Assembly: GCF_900113045.1 (NCBI RefSeq) | Contig: NZ_FONY01000002.1 | Location: 45,852-109,851, forward strand | Source of the DNA: Thermoflexibacter ruber | GTDB lineage: Bacteria > Bacteroidota > Bacteroidia > Cytophagales > Thermoflexibacteraceae | Direction of reading: 5' to 3' | DNA length: 64,000 nucleotides | In this document: one piece after another, positions 52,823 through 61,452 of the stretch | How positions within the stretch are numbered: position 1 is the first letter of the stretch | Layout of the letters: the number at the start of each line of letters is the position of its first letter | Notes under the pieces: model-generated | Databases searched by the model: none | The model's input: only the letters and a program-made list of their open reading frames with translations | What the model was told of the DNA's origin: nothing | Program-made: the position numbers and the translations under genes

Positions 52823-55084
52823 TTAAATGAATGAACTTAGTATAATCTGTCCAAAAGCAATATTCTCATCATTAGGCGAAAGTTGCTTGTGAAAATACAA
52901 ATCAAAATCTTGTAAATACTTTTTAATGAGCATAACTAACAAGGCATTTTGGAAAACACCACCGCTAAAAGCTATTTTTTTGATATTTAGTTGTTGGCTT
53001 ATTTTTTTTATTTGATGAACAAGCAAGTAGTGAAATTTCAAGGCAATAAACCCAATATCTTTTTTTGCCTGCCAATCTTGTACTATTTCCTGCAAAATAG
53101 CCTCAAGGGGCAGATTTAAACTTTCTAATATGCTTAGTTCAAAGATACTGATTTTTTTGTAATAACGAAAGGCAACATTTTCTATAAGCATTGCTGCTTC
53201 ACCTTCGTAGCTTGCTTTGTCTAAAATACCTAATAGAGAAGCAGTTGCATCAAATAACCTCCCTATACTTGAGGTTTGAACTTTAGGCTTACTTATCAAG
53301 TTTTGATATACTTGCCATTCTGTTTTTGTAAATTTTGTTTCTAAGACTTGTTTAATGTTTTCTATATTTCCAAAACTGCAAAGAGCTGATATTCTCGGCT
53401 CTTTTGGCATTTTATCCCTTGCAATCATTGGGAAATAAGGAAAATGACTAACACGGTGAAAACATTGATTGTCAAATACGAAAAATTCTCCGCCCCATAT
53501 ATTTCCATCTTCGCCTAATCCTGTACCGTCCCAAATGATACCTAAAATAGCCTCATTTTCAGGTGAGGCAATGAGGTTGTTTTCTGCTAAAACTGCTGCA
53601 AAATGAGCAAGGTGATGTTGAACTTCCTTAATTTCAATACCTTCATTCTCCGCTAATTCTTTCCCAAATTGAGTAGAAAAATAATCAGGGTGCTTGTCAA
53701 TGATAATTTTTTCTGGCTTTGTTTTAAAAAGTTTCAAAAAATGGGTCAAAACTAATTTGTAATTCTCTTGTGTTTCGTAGCTTTCCAAATCGCCCAAGTA
53801 TTGGCTTATATACACATTTTTTTGGTGGGCAAGTGCAAAACTGCTTTTCATCATTGCCCCCATAGCTAAGATAGTTTGCTCGCTCACTTTTAAGTCTTTT
53901 TGGATAAAAGTAGGGGCAAGCCCTCGCGCTCTCCTAAGTATAATTGGTTGATTATCAAAGTAGTTAAAAGAAGCTACACTGTCATCTTGTGGGACACAAA
54001 TAGAGCGGTTGTGAGTAAGTATGTAGTCCGCTACTGTACTCAAATCTGTGATTGCCTTGTCATCTTCAAAAATGATAGGTGAGTTACTCAAATTTCCACT
54101 TGTGGCAATTATTGCCTGCTCAAAATCAGCTAATAGCAAAGAAAAAAGTGGACTATGAGGTAACATTACTCCTAAAAAACTTAGGTGCGGTGCAATCGCT
54201 TGTTTGGCAATACCTGATTCCATTTTATCTTTTGTTTCTAAAAGAACAATAGGAGATTCAGGACTTTGCAAAAATTTCAAACCCTCTGAGTGAAGAATTA
54301 CATCTTTTTCTAAGATTTCCACGCTTGGATACATAAGTGCAAAAGGCTTGCATGGACGTTTTTTCCTTTTCCTTAGTTGGTTGATGGTGTCTGCATTAGT
54401 AGCATCACAAGTAAGTAAATACCCCCCGAGATTTTTAATAGCCACTATTTTGCCTTCCTTCCAAAATTCTACTACTTTTTGAAGAATATTTTCAAAAATA
54501 TAAGTGTCGGAATGAGCTTCGTAGAGCTTCATATCTACTCCACATAAAGCACAGGAATTGGTCTGGGAGAAGTAGCGGCGGTCTAAAGGATTATTATATT
54601 CTAATTGACAATCAGTACATTGGATAAAATTTTTCATGCTTGTATTTTCTCTGTCATATGGCAAAGCCTCTATGATAGAATATCGTACCCCGCAATTCGT
54701 ACATGTAGTAAACGGATAAGCATACCGTCTGTCTTTTTTATTGTGAATTTCACGCCTACACTCTGCACACATCGCCACATCAGGCGTAAGTAAAAGGTTG
54801 GGTTGGGTATTCTTATCGCTTTCCCTAATTTCAAAATTTTGGAAATTTTTTTCATGGACTTCCTTGTAAGAACTTCTCGTAATTTTTGCTAACACAGGTT
54901 TTTGCCAAAGGATATTGTGGTAAAAAGATTCAATTTCCTCTGGTGTACCGCTTACTTCTGCATGAACTCCGTCGTTCCCATTACTTACCCAACCCTTTAA
55001 ATTCTTTTGTACGGCTAAACGGTAAATAAAAGGGCGAAATCCTACTCCTTGTACTTGCCCTGATATGTGAATATGCACTGTCAT
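52823..55084 (-). CDS. hypF: Carbamoyltransferase HypF
   Basis: Makes carbamoyl-AMP from carbamoyl phosphate and passes the carbamoyl group to HypE. At 753 residues it has the full architecture: acylphosphatase domain (HIHISGQVQGVGFRPFIYRLA, 1-90), paired zinc fingers (MCAECRREIH, FTTCTNCGVRYS, CTDCQLEY, CALCG; about 105-185), a YrdC-like domain (KNLGGYLLTCDATNADTINQLRKRKKRPCKPFALM) and the Kae1-like carbamoyltransferase (VQHHLAHFAAVLAEN, FSGGVFQNALL). It is 2 bp from hypB. Confidence 0.96.
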   Translation of the reverse strand: MTVHIHISGQVQGVGFRPFIYRLAVQKNLKGWVSNGNDGVHAEVSGTPEEIESFYHNILWQKPVLAKITRSSYKEVHEKNFQNFEIRESDKNTQPNLLLTPDVAMCAECRREIHNKKDRRYAYPFTTCTNCGVRYSIIEALPYDRENTSMKNFIQCTDCQLEYNNPLDRRYFSQTNSCALCGVDMKLYEAHSDTYIFENILQKVVEFWKEGKIVAIKNLGGYLLTCDATNADTINQLRKRKKRPCKPFALMYPSVEILEKDVILHSEGLKFLQSPESPIVLLETKDKMESGIAKQAIAPHLSFLGVMLPHSPLFSLLLADFEQAIIATSGNLSNSPIIFEDDKAITDLSTVADYILTHNRSICVPQDDSVASFNYFDNQPIILRRARGLAPTFIQKDLKVSEQTILAMGAMMKSSFALAHQKNVYISQYLGDLESYETQENYKLVLTHFLKLFKTKPEKIIIDKHPDYFSTQFGKELAENEGIEIKEVQHHLAHFAAVLAENNLIASPENEAILGIIWDGTGLGEDGNIWGGEFFVFDNQCFHRVSHFPYFPMIARDKMPKEPRISALCSFGNIENIKQVLETKFTKTEWQVYQNLISKPKVQTSSIGRLFDATASLLGILDKASYEGEAAMLIENVAFRYYKKISIFELSILESLNLPLEAILQEIVQDWQAKKDIGFIALKFHYLLVHQIKKISQQLNIKKIAFSGGVFQNALLVMLIKKYLQDFDLYFHKQLSPNDENIAFGQIILSSFI

Positions 55085-55086
55085 TT

Positions 55087-55815
55087 TTAGCTAACTACCA
55101 ATTCTTTTTCTTGTGTTGTTTCCTTTTTCTCCTTTACCTTCTCTAAAAGCCAATTGCACCACTCGTCAAGTCCCTGCCCTGAGGTGCTGGAAACCGTCAG
55201 ATATTCAATCGTAGGGTTTATCTCACGGGCATCTTTGACAACTGCTTCCACAGAGAACGGAAGATAAGGCAACAAATCAGCCTTAGAAACCAACATTAGT
55301 TCGCTGGTGAGGAACATTCTGGGATACTTTTTGGGTTTGTCATCTCCCTCAGTGGTGGCAATGAGTGTAACTCTATAATCTTCTCCCAAGTCAAAAGAAG
55401 CAGGGCAAACCAAATTTCCTACATTTTCAATAATGAGCATATCGGTATTGTCCAAATTTAGCTTTTGCATTGCTTGCCAAATCATCTGTGCCTCTAAATG
55501 ACAAATTCCTCCTGTAACGATTTGTAGAGCATCAATTCCTGCTTGGCGGATGCGGGCAGCATCTCTTTCTGTTTCGAGGTCGCCTACCAATACTTTAATG
55601 TTTAATTTGTCTTTTAGCCTTTTGGCTGTTTCTTGCAAAAGCGTGGTTTTCCCACTTCCTGCTGAGGATACAATATTGATTAAGAGTATATTACGTTTTC
55701 TTACTTCTTGGCGAATAGCATCTGCTACGAAGTCATTGGCTTGCAATAGGTGCATGGTCGTATTGTCGCACTGGACAGAGCCACGCATATTTTTAGACGT
55801 TCTGACGATTTGCAT
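55087..55815 (-). CDS. hypB: Nickel-insertion GTPase HypB
   Basis: GTPase that delivers nickel with HypA. The P-loop is SSAGSGKTTLLQ (about 50-61). VLVGDLETERDAARI, LIIENVGNLVCPASFDLGED and VSKADLLPYLPF are the family switch and specificity blocks. At 242 residues it lacks a His-rich N-terminal nickel-storage stretch, so nickel supply would rely more on HypA and the permease in this cluster. It is followed by hypF at 2 bp. Confidence 0.95.
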   Translation of the reverse strand: MQIVRTSKNMRGSVQCDNTTMHLLQANDFVADAIRQEVRKRNILLINIVSSAGSGKTTLLQETAKRLKDKLNIKVLVGDLETERDAARIRQAGIDALQIVTGGICHLEAQMIWQAMQKLNLDNTDMLIIENVGNLVCPASFDLGEDYRVTLIATTEGDDKPKKYPRMFLTSELMLVSKADLLPYLPFSVEAVVKDAREINPTIEYLTVSSTSGQGLDEWCNWLLEKVKEKKETTQEKELVVS

Positions 55816-55831
55816 AGTATTAAGATGAAAT

Positions 55832-56677
55832 CTAATTTTTTTCTATTTGAATTTTATTGACAAAATAGTTATAACACAGTGTAACGCCAATCGCTACTAA
55901 GCAAGCTGTTATTCCAAGTAAAACATTAAAATAAACAGGCACTACCAAGGAAAGGCGAATAATAATAGTAATGAAAATAAATGCAGAGTAACGAAATATA
56001 TCTTGAAAACGGGTAGTGTATCGCACCGCAATCAAAACTACTAAAATATCTGCATAAATCATAATTGTATAAAAAGTATTGAAAGACTGATTGAAAACGC
56101 CAAGCCTATACCAATGATAAAGGTCTAAAATGCCTATGATGATAAAAACCAAAAGCAATCCTAAGGCAATGATTTTGCGGTAGTTCACAAATCGCAATTG
56201 TTCTTCTTGACTTGCGGTAACAGGTTTGTGCCTTTGGATACTGTAATAATATGCCAAAAGAAGGAAAACAGCTAATGCGCCACACCCATCAGAAAGCATT
56301 TTTAGGATTTGCTCTATGCTTTTCTCCCAAACAAGTGGAACTTCTATCTCACCAAACTCTTTGAAAGAGGCTCTCAGTAAAATAAGACTTAAAATTTCTA
56401 TTTGTTTTCCTAAGGCATTGGCAACAGATTGAGGCAGGATAAAGACCAAGCCCACTATCTCGAAAAGCAATAGAATGGAAAAAGGTACACTGATGATAGA
56501 GTGATAGTTAAAGTGTGTATGAATAAGACTGAATTTTTCTAAGACTACCAAAAAAATCATGCACAGAAAAGTAAGCACCAAACTGTTGCTAATCCACACC
56601 ACTGTTCGCAAACTTTCCCAGCGATGTTCCAATAAGTCGAAGATATAAATCAATAGTTTAGTAAGACGCTTTAGCAT
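55832..56677 (-). CDS. Unrecognised multi-pass membrane protein inserted between hypA and hypB
   Basis: A 281-residue protein with about seven to eight hydrophobic helices and a charged N-terminus (LLIYIFDLLEHRWESLRTVVWISNSLVLTFLCMIFLVV). It has several His (positions about 18, 53, 55 and 58, and in LYHWYRL), not arranged as obvious heme pairs. I recognise no family. It is tightly packed, 5 bp after hypA and 16 bp before hypB, so it must be expressed with the maturation genes. Candidate roles are a membrane anchor, quinone link or a metal or ion channel; none is supported by a motif. Confidence 0.78.
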   Translation of the reverse strand: MLKRLTKLLIYIFDLLEHRWESLRTVVWISNSLVLTFLCMIFLVVLEKFSLIHTHFNYHSIISVPFSILLLFEIVGLVFILPQSVANALGKQIEILSLILLRASFKEFGEIEVPLVWEKSIEQILKMLSDGCGALAVFLLLAYYYSIQRHKPVTASQEEQLRFVNYRKIIALGLLLVFIIIGILDLYHWYRLGVFNQSFNTFYTIMIYADILVVLIAVRYTTRFQDIFRYSAFIFITIIIRLSLVVPVYFNVLLGITACLVAIGVTLCYNYFVNKIQIEKN

Positions 56678-56682
56678 GGGTA

Positions 56683-57027
56683 TCAGTTGAAATGTACTCG
56701 CTCTATGAGCAGTTCTGTTCCTTGTACTACATTGTTATTCGGTTTTCCACAAACGGTACATACAAAATTGTATTCCTTGATTTCACTTGTTTGGTCGCAA
56801 GTAGTGCAATGAACCAAAATTGGTACTAACAAAATATTCAATTTTGTATTTTGGAACTTGCCTTCTGCACTTACTACTGCCTCAAAAGCAGACTGCATAA
56901 GCATAGGTTCTACATTGGAAAGTAGCCCTACTTTTAGGTCAATGGCATTGATTTTTTCCAACTCCTCAAAAGAGAAATTACTCTCTAAAGTGCGAAAAAT
57001 ATTACGAACCAAAGATATTTCGTGCAT
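56683..57027 (-). CDS. hypA: Nickel-binding metallochaperone HypA
   Basis: Delivers nickel to the hydrogenase large subunit with HypB. It begins MHEISLV, the N-terminal nickel-binding motif with His2, and has a zinc site made of two CxxC pairs (HCTTCDQ and VCTVCGKP). Length is 114 residues. It starts the hypA to hypE stretch, 13 bp after the TPR gene. Confidence 0.95.
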   Translation of the reverse strand: MHEISLVRNIFRTLESNFSFEELEKINAIDLKVGLLSNVEPMLMQSAFEAVVSAEGKFQNTKLNILLVPILVHCTTCDQTSEIKEYNFVCTVCGKPNNNVVQGTELLIERVHFN

Positions 57028-57040
57028 TTTTATTTGTATT

Positions 57041-58573
57041 TTATTTAAGTAAATGTAACACTACTTTTTTTTCTAATCTCTTTAAATCTTCTAAGTGCCT
57101 GTTTGCTTCTGCTATTAGTTTTTCATCACTAACTAAATTCTTGATTTCCATAGCCTTTTCAAGCATTTCCTCATAACGTTCTTGGTAGAAAGTATCGTTT
57201 TCGTTCCCCACTAGCCAGCTTGCTTCTAAGAAATTAATCAAAGTCAAAGCACGCTCAAAGGGAAAATCTTGAGCAGTGCGAATGTCTAATGCTTCTTTGT
57301 ATAAGTCTAAGGCTTTCTGATAGTTATCACCTTTTTTCATTTGTGGATAGTGAGTTATTGCGTTGGCGTAGTTGTTGCAAATTGTTGCATACTGATAAGG
57401 GTATGCCTCTTTGGTATAAAAAGCCAAAGCCTCTTTAAAAGATGAGGAAGAAAGTGCCGCCCACACGCTTCTTTTTTTGTCTTCATCAGGCATTTCTGCG
57501 TACAAAATGCCTAATTGATGATGAATCTCCGCAAAAGTTTCAGGGGCTTGCTCTTTGGTAAAAGTTCGTAAAGCCTCCTGAAATGCCTCTAATGCTGGTC
57601 TGTAAAACTGAGGGTTGCCATTTTTTGACCACGAATAAAGTAAAGTTCCTTTTCGCATGTATGCTTCCCCTACCAACTCAGTAAGGTCTTCTGATTCCAA
57701 ATACTTGATTGCTTTGCTGATATATCCTAAGGATTCTGAAAAGCTATTGTCTATATTAGCAATAAAAGAAGCATCTATAAGTAAGATGCCTGCCTCTGCC
57801 CAAATTTGGTTTTTCTCATAAAATTGTAAACATTCCCAAAGTAGTTTTTTCAATTCGGTAACTAATTCAACTTGATAAGGTACAGCTAATTTACTCATCA
57901 ACGCTTTTACTAAATCAAACTGTAAAGATGCTTTGACATCTTCTCTATTAGTTATTTGCAAAGCTTCTTTAAGCATTTTTTCTGCTTCTGTAGCTTGCCC
58001 TATATCTAATAGAAAATTTGCAAAATGCTTAGTTGTGAATAATTTATATTCGTGAGAAGTTGCTCGTTCTATGGCTTGCAAGTATGACTGCTTGATGATT
58101 GGAATGTTGTGCTTTTCAAAATAGGCATAGTTATAGGCAATAGCAAGATTGTGTAAATAGCGATATTGGTCAAAGTCAGAGATAATTTTTTGGTTTTTAA
58201 TTATTTCAAAATCAATAGGATAGCTATTCAAAATACGAATCATAGTATCCCACTCTGTAAGCAAGGAATTTCCTTCTAAGTAGTTCCAAGCTTTCTCAAG
58301 ATTTCCCAGAAGTCCGAAAATAGTTCCTAAAAACACCTCCTTTGAAAGAGGGAGTGGATTGGGGAAAAGGTAAGGTGGCATTTGGTTGTACCAGTCCAAA
58401 GCAATTTGAAATTGCCTTCCATTCACAATGAGTTGAGGCTTTTTTCGAGCAATTAGGGTGTGTATTTGTTCATTATCTACAATTACCTCTACTAACTCAC
58501 TTAGTCGGTCTTCTATATTAATTAATTGATTTACAGTAGCTAAGTCGTTAATTTGGGTTAATACTAAAAGCAT
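57041..58573 (-). CDS. TPR-repeat protein of the hydrogenase cluster
   Basis: About 510 residues, all helical, with TPR-like repeats in the middle and C-terminal half (SYLQAIERATSHEYKLFTTKHFANFLLDIGQATEAEKMLKEALQITN; NPQFYRPALEAFQEALRTFTKEQAPETFAEIHHQLGILYAEMP; YQKALDLYKEALDIRTAQDFP). There is no signal peptide. The family is unrecognised; similar TPR proteins sit in other uptake-hydrogenase operons as assembly or docking factors, to my knowledge. The start is uncertain: the ATGs at 58573 and 58603 both overlap the upstream gene. Confidence 0.82.
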   Translation of the reverse strand: MLLVLTQINDLATVNQLINIEDRLSELVEVIVDNEQIHTLIARKKPQLIVNGRQFQIALDWYNQMPPYLFPNPLPLSKEVFLGTIFGLLGNLEKAWNYLEGNSLLTEWDTMIRILNSYPIDFEIIKNQKIISDFDQYRYLHNLAIAYNYAYFEKHNIPIIKQSYLQAIERATSHEYKLFTTKHFANFLLDIGQATEAEKMLKEALQITNREDVKASLQFDLVKALMSKLAVPYQVELVTELKKLLWECLQFYEKNQIWAEAGILLIDASFIANIDNSFSESLGYISKAIKYLESEDLTELVGEAYMRKGTLLYSWSKNGNPQFYRPALEAFQEALRTFTKEQAPETFAEIHHQLGILYAEMPDEDKKRSVWAALSSSSFKEALAFYTKEAYPYQYATICNNYANAITHYPQMKKGDNYQKALDLYKEALDIRTAQDFPFERALTLINFLEASWLVGNENDTFYQERYEEMLEKAMEIKNLVSDEKLIAEANRHLEDLKRLEKKVVLHLLK

Positions 58574-58853
58574 TTTCCTTTGTTTTTTGAGTTCCTCTTG
58601 CATCTTTTTGCATACCACGTTTGAAAAGCTCAGCATATATAAGTGCCTTATTTTCAGAGTCATAGTGGTCTATAAATCTACATATAAGCTGTATTGGATT
58701 TTCTATCCATACATAGAGCATACACAAATGCCATCTCCCCTTTTCTAAAGAAAGACGGTATCGCACCTCACTGTCTTTAAGCCACTTGCCATTTTTGATG
58801 AAGTTCAAGTCACAAGCTAAACCTCTTTGTTCTTGTGAAAATAAAAAGTTCAT
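58548..58853 (-). CDS. Small hydrogenase-cluster protein, unknown (101 aa)
   Basis: A 101-residue soluble protein starting MNFLFSQEQRGLACDLNFIK. It has three Cys and several Trp, and ends in a basic, polar tail. I recognise no family. It is 19 bp after the 125-residue gene and overlaps the TPR gene start by 26 bp or more, so its expression is bound to the hydrogenase operon. A longer frame to 58934 would overlap the upstream gene; the ATG at 58853 is preferred. Confidence 0.7.
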   Translation of the reverse strand: MNFLFSQEQRGLACDLNFIKNGKWLKDSEVRYRLSLEKGRWHLCMLYVWIENPIQLICRFIDHYDSENKALIYAELFKRGMQKDARGTQKTKENAFSINPN

Positions 58854-58872
58854 AATTTTATTTGTCTTTTCT

Positions 58873-59250
58873 CTAAAACTGAACCACAAGCATTTGTTTT
58901 TTCTCACGAATTTCATACTCCAAAGTCCTGTCAATATCTGCTAAATCATTATCAATCAATATCTCGTGCAAGGCTACACTCTTGCAATTATTTTGAGGTA
59001 AATCCTTTAACATCTGCTGCGCTGGGTCATGTAACTTTCTAAAAACCTCATCTGTATTAGGTACGATAAACAATCGTTTTATATCTGATTTGAAAGACAC
59101 GAAGACATGATGTACATTACTAAAGAGAATTTCTGTAATCTCATTGGCAATAACAAGATGACTATTTTTTAAGAAGACCTTTCCTAAGTCTTTTTCTTGC
59201 TGCTTTTGTTCTACTAACTTATCGAGGTACTTATTGGGTGGAATAAACAT
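58873..59250 (-). CDS. Small hydrogenase-cluster protein, unknown (125 aa)
   Basis: A 125-residue soluble protein starting MFIPPNKYLDKLVEQKQQEK, with a mixed alpha/beta core (IANEITEILFSNVHHVFVSFKSDIKRLFIVPNTDEVFRKLH) and a strand-rich end (EKKQMLVVQF). I recognise no family. It lies 17 bp after the endopeptidase gene. The predicted compact fold and tight spacing make an accessory role for the hydrogenase likely. Confidence 0.72.
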   Translation of the reverse strand: MFIPPNKYLDKLVEQKQQEKDLGKVFLKNSHLVIANEITEILFSNVHHVFVSFKSDIKRLFIVPNTDEVFRKLHDPAQQMLKDLPQNNCKSVALHEILIDNDLADIDRTLEYEIREKKQMLVVQF

Positions 59251-59267
59251 AAACAATGATGAATTAA

Positions 59268-59747
59268 TTATACATTAGGCATCATGTAAACTTCTTTTTC
59301 TATCAAATCCACTACTCTATCTCCTGCTCTTTTTACCTCCTCGCTTAACAGTACTTCTAACTTTGTATTGTCTATAGCTATCAAATATACCTGAATGTCA
59401 GAGGGATAGTCTTCGCCTAATATTTTCTTGGCATACGAAAGACCTTGATTCCATTTCAAACTATGCAAGAAAACTAAAGGATTGTCTTCTATTGCATCGT
59501 CTATTTCGTTAGCAGGCAGTTTAAACAGCGTGCCAACAGACTCACCGGAGTTAATGACTGAATCTACAATAATAATACGCTCATGCCCTTTCAGTTGGAA
59601 TAATACCTCAAAGGCAGAAGTACCCATATCAAGCAGTGTAATCGCCTCATTTTTTGTAATTTTCTTTTTTAATTTCTCTATGACATATATCCCAACAGCA
59701 TCATCGCTGCGAACTGGATTGCCAAAGCCCATGATTGCAGTCTTCAT
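59268..59747 (-). CDS. hupD: Hydrogenase maturation endopeptidase
   Basis: Clips the C-terminal tail of the large subunit after nickel insertion. At 159 residues it has the M52 signatures GFGNPVRSDDAVG (Asp nickel-sensing site), ERIIIVDSVINSG (second metal-binding Asp) and HSLKWNQGLSYAK (His). It lies between the large subunit and two unknown small genes, separated from the former by a hairpin. Confidence 0.94.
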   Translation of the reverse strand: MKTAIMGFGNPVRSDDAVGIYVIEKLKKKITKNEAITLLDMGTSAFEVLFQLKGHERIIIVDSVINSGESVGTLFKLPANEIDDAIEDNPLVFLHSLKWNQGLSYAKKILGEDYPSDIQVYLIAIDNTKLEVLLSEEVKRAGDRVVDLIEKEVYMMPNV

Positions 59748-59769
59748 TTGTGGAAGTTAAATCAAATGA

Positions 59770-59800
59770 AACCTGTCAGTTGTTTGAAGTCTGACAGGTT
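59770..59800. repeat. Inverted repeat between hupL and its endopeptidase gene
   Basis: Arms AACCTGTCAG and CTGACAGGTT (10 bp) with an 11-nt loop in the 83-bp gap. Its arms resemble the commonly dispersed CTGACAGG element. On the transcript it could protect the 3' end of the structural gene messages or partly terminate. Confidence 0.6.
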
Positions 59801-59830
59801 TGAAAATTGAGAGTCGGTTCTGTCCCAGTG

Positions 59831-61426
59831 TTACAATTTAAAACTTTTAAGTTTTTCTCCATTCTTACCATTATGAGCGTGAACCGTACATACCAAACAA
59901 GAATCAAAAGAGCGAGCCACGATACCTACTTCTACAGGGTCATGTGGGTCTTCGATTTCTATACCTGTCAATGCAGCCTCTATCGGTCCGGGATTGCCCT
60001 GCTCGTCATTAGGTCCTACGTTCCAAGTAGTAGGAGCGATGACTTGATAGTTTTTAATTACTCCACCTTCTATTTCAATCCAGTGTGCCAATGCGCCACG
60101 TGCTGCTTCAGTTGCGCCAAAACCTTGCCCATCAATTTCTTGTGGTTTGATATAAAACTCTGCATCTAAGTCAATCTGAGTAAGCCACTGATTGATAAAC
60201 TCATATAGTCTTGGAGCTTCGTGCATACGACCCAATACGCGTGTAAATACGCTCGGTCCTAATTTTTGGATAATATCTCCAAATAGAGGGTCTTGGATTT
60301 GGTGCGACTTGTTTGCAGGATTGGCATTCATTACTACGCGTGCTAAGGGTCCTGCTTCTGCGGAGTAGCCCATATAACGAGGTGCTTTTGCCCAACTATA
60401 TTTGCCGTCAAACTTAGTTTCCATGAGGTTTTGCGAAGGAAGTGGCGTTGGCATAGGCTCGTCCCAAGGGTGGGAAGCAGGCACGTCAGCATACCAAGAG
60501 TGCTTTACATGTTCCATGACTTGTTTATGGTCAAATACATGATAGTTTTTACCATCAAAAAAGCCACTGGAAGAGATGAGTGCCTCATTTCTTCCTTCAA
60601 TAGTAGGACGGTTGTATTTGTCTTTGTGCAAATAAGTCCCATAAGCCAAGAACTTGCCTACCCCTTGCCCAAACTTGTCTAAACCGAATTGTAAACCTGC
60701 ACGAATAAACAAGCCTAAATCACTATTGCGTTGAGATTCATTTTCTTCTACCCATGCCATCATATCGTCCCATGATTTGATTTGTAAATAGCGTTCTATG
60801 GAACAGCCAAGCCATACTTTCTCCAACCAGTCGTTTCTAAATTGATTCATAATGGCATGAGCGCGTGTAATATCCTTCAGCGTAGGTGCGCACATTACTC
60901 CTCCGGGTATCATATAGCTGGAATGAGGCCACTGACCGCCAAAGAGAGCATATACCTCTACTGGTCTGCCACTTGCGACTACACCTGTTTGGAAGGAAGT
61001 ACCTACATAGGCAGAAAAACGTTTGGCAACCTCTTGGTAGAGAGGCTTATTAGCAAATTTTTTATTTGCCATATCCGTAGCAAAAATCGCATAAAACCAT
61101 CGTGGAATACTTTGTATGGTTTCTGTTGCCTGCCCTATTGCTCTCAGTAAGAGTGCATTAGGAGGCAGTTGTGTTTTCCATGCTGTATCCAATGCAGAAG
61201 AAGCACAATATAAATGAGAGCCACCACAAATGCCACAAATGCGTGGGGTAACAATCAAACCTGATTGAGGGTCTTTACCCTGCATGATTTTCTCAAAGCC
61301 CCGAAACATCGCTGCCTGAGTATGAGCACGTGTAACTACACCATTTTCTATATATACTTTTACGTCTAAGTCACCTTCTACGCGACCTACAGGCGATATA
61401 TTGAGTTCCTTAACCATTGCTGCCAT
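59831..61426 (-). CDS. hupL: [NiFe] hydrogenase large subunit, group 2a-like
   Basis: The catalytic subunit holding the NiFe centre. N-terminal ligand motif RICGIC is at 62-67 and the C-terminal ligand motif D508-S-C510-L-V-C513-T-V-H516, so D-S-C replaces the usual D-P-C. The 15-residue tail after H516 is the site of endopeptidase processing. INTERNAL blocks such as GRVEGDLDV are typical. Group 2a cyanobacterial-type HupL has the same D-S-C-L-V-C-T-V-H-A-H end, to my knowledge. There is no Tat signal, so the enzyme is cytosolic. It starts 26 bp after the small subunit gene. Confidence 0.96.
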   Translation of the reverse strand: MAAMVKELNISPVGRVEGDLDVKVYIENGVVTRAHTQAAMFRGFEKIMQGKDPQSGLIVTPRICGICGGSHLYCASSALDTAWKTQLPPNALLLRAIGQATETIQSIPRWFYAIFATDMANKKFANKPLYQEVAKRFSAYVGTSFQTGVVASGRPVEVYALFGGQWPHSSYMIPGGVMCAPTLKDITRAHAIMNQFRNDWLEKVWLGCSIERYLQIKSWDDMMAWVEENESQRNSDLGLFIRAGLQFGLDKFGQGVGKFLAYGTYLHKDKYNRPTIEGRNEALISSSGFFDGKNYHVFDHKQVMEHVKHSWYADVPASHPWDEPMPTPLPSQNLMETKFDGKYSWAKAPRYMGYSAEAGPLARVVMNANPANKSHQIQDPLFGDIIQKLGPSVFTRVLGRMHEAPRLYEFINQWLTQIDLDAEFYIKPQEIDGQGFGATEAARGALAHWIEIEGGVIKNYQVIAPTTWNVGPNDEQGNPGPIEAALTGIEIEDPHDPVEVGIVARSFDSCLVCTVHAHNGKNGEKLKSFKL

Positions 61427-61452
61427 AGAGATTAATATTTTTTGTAAATTAA

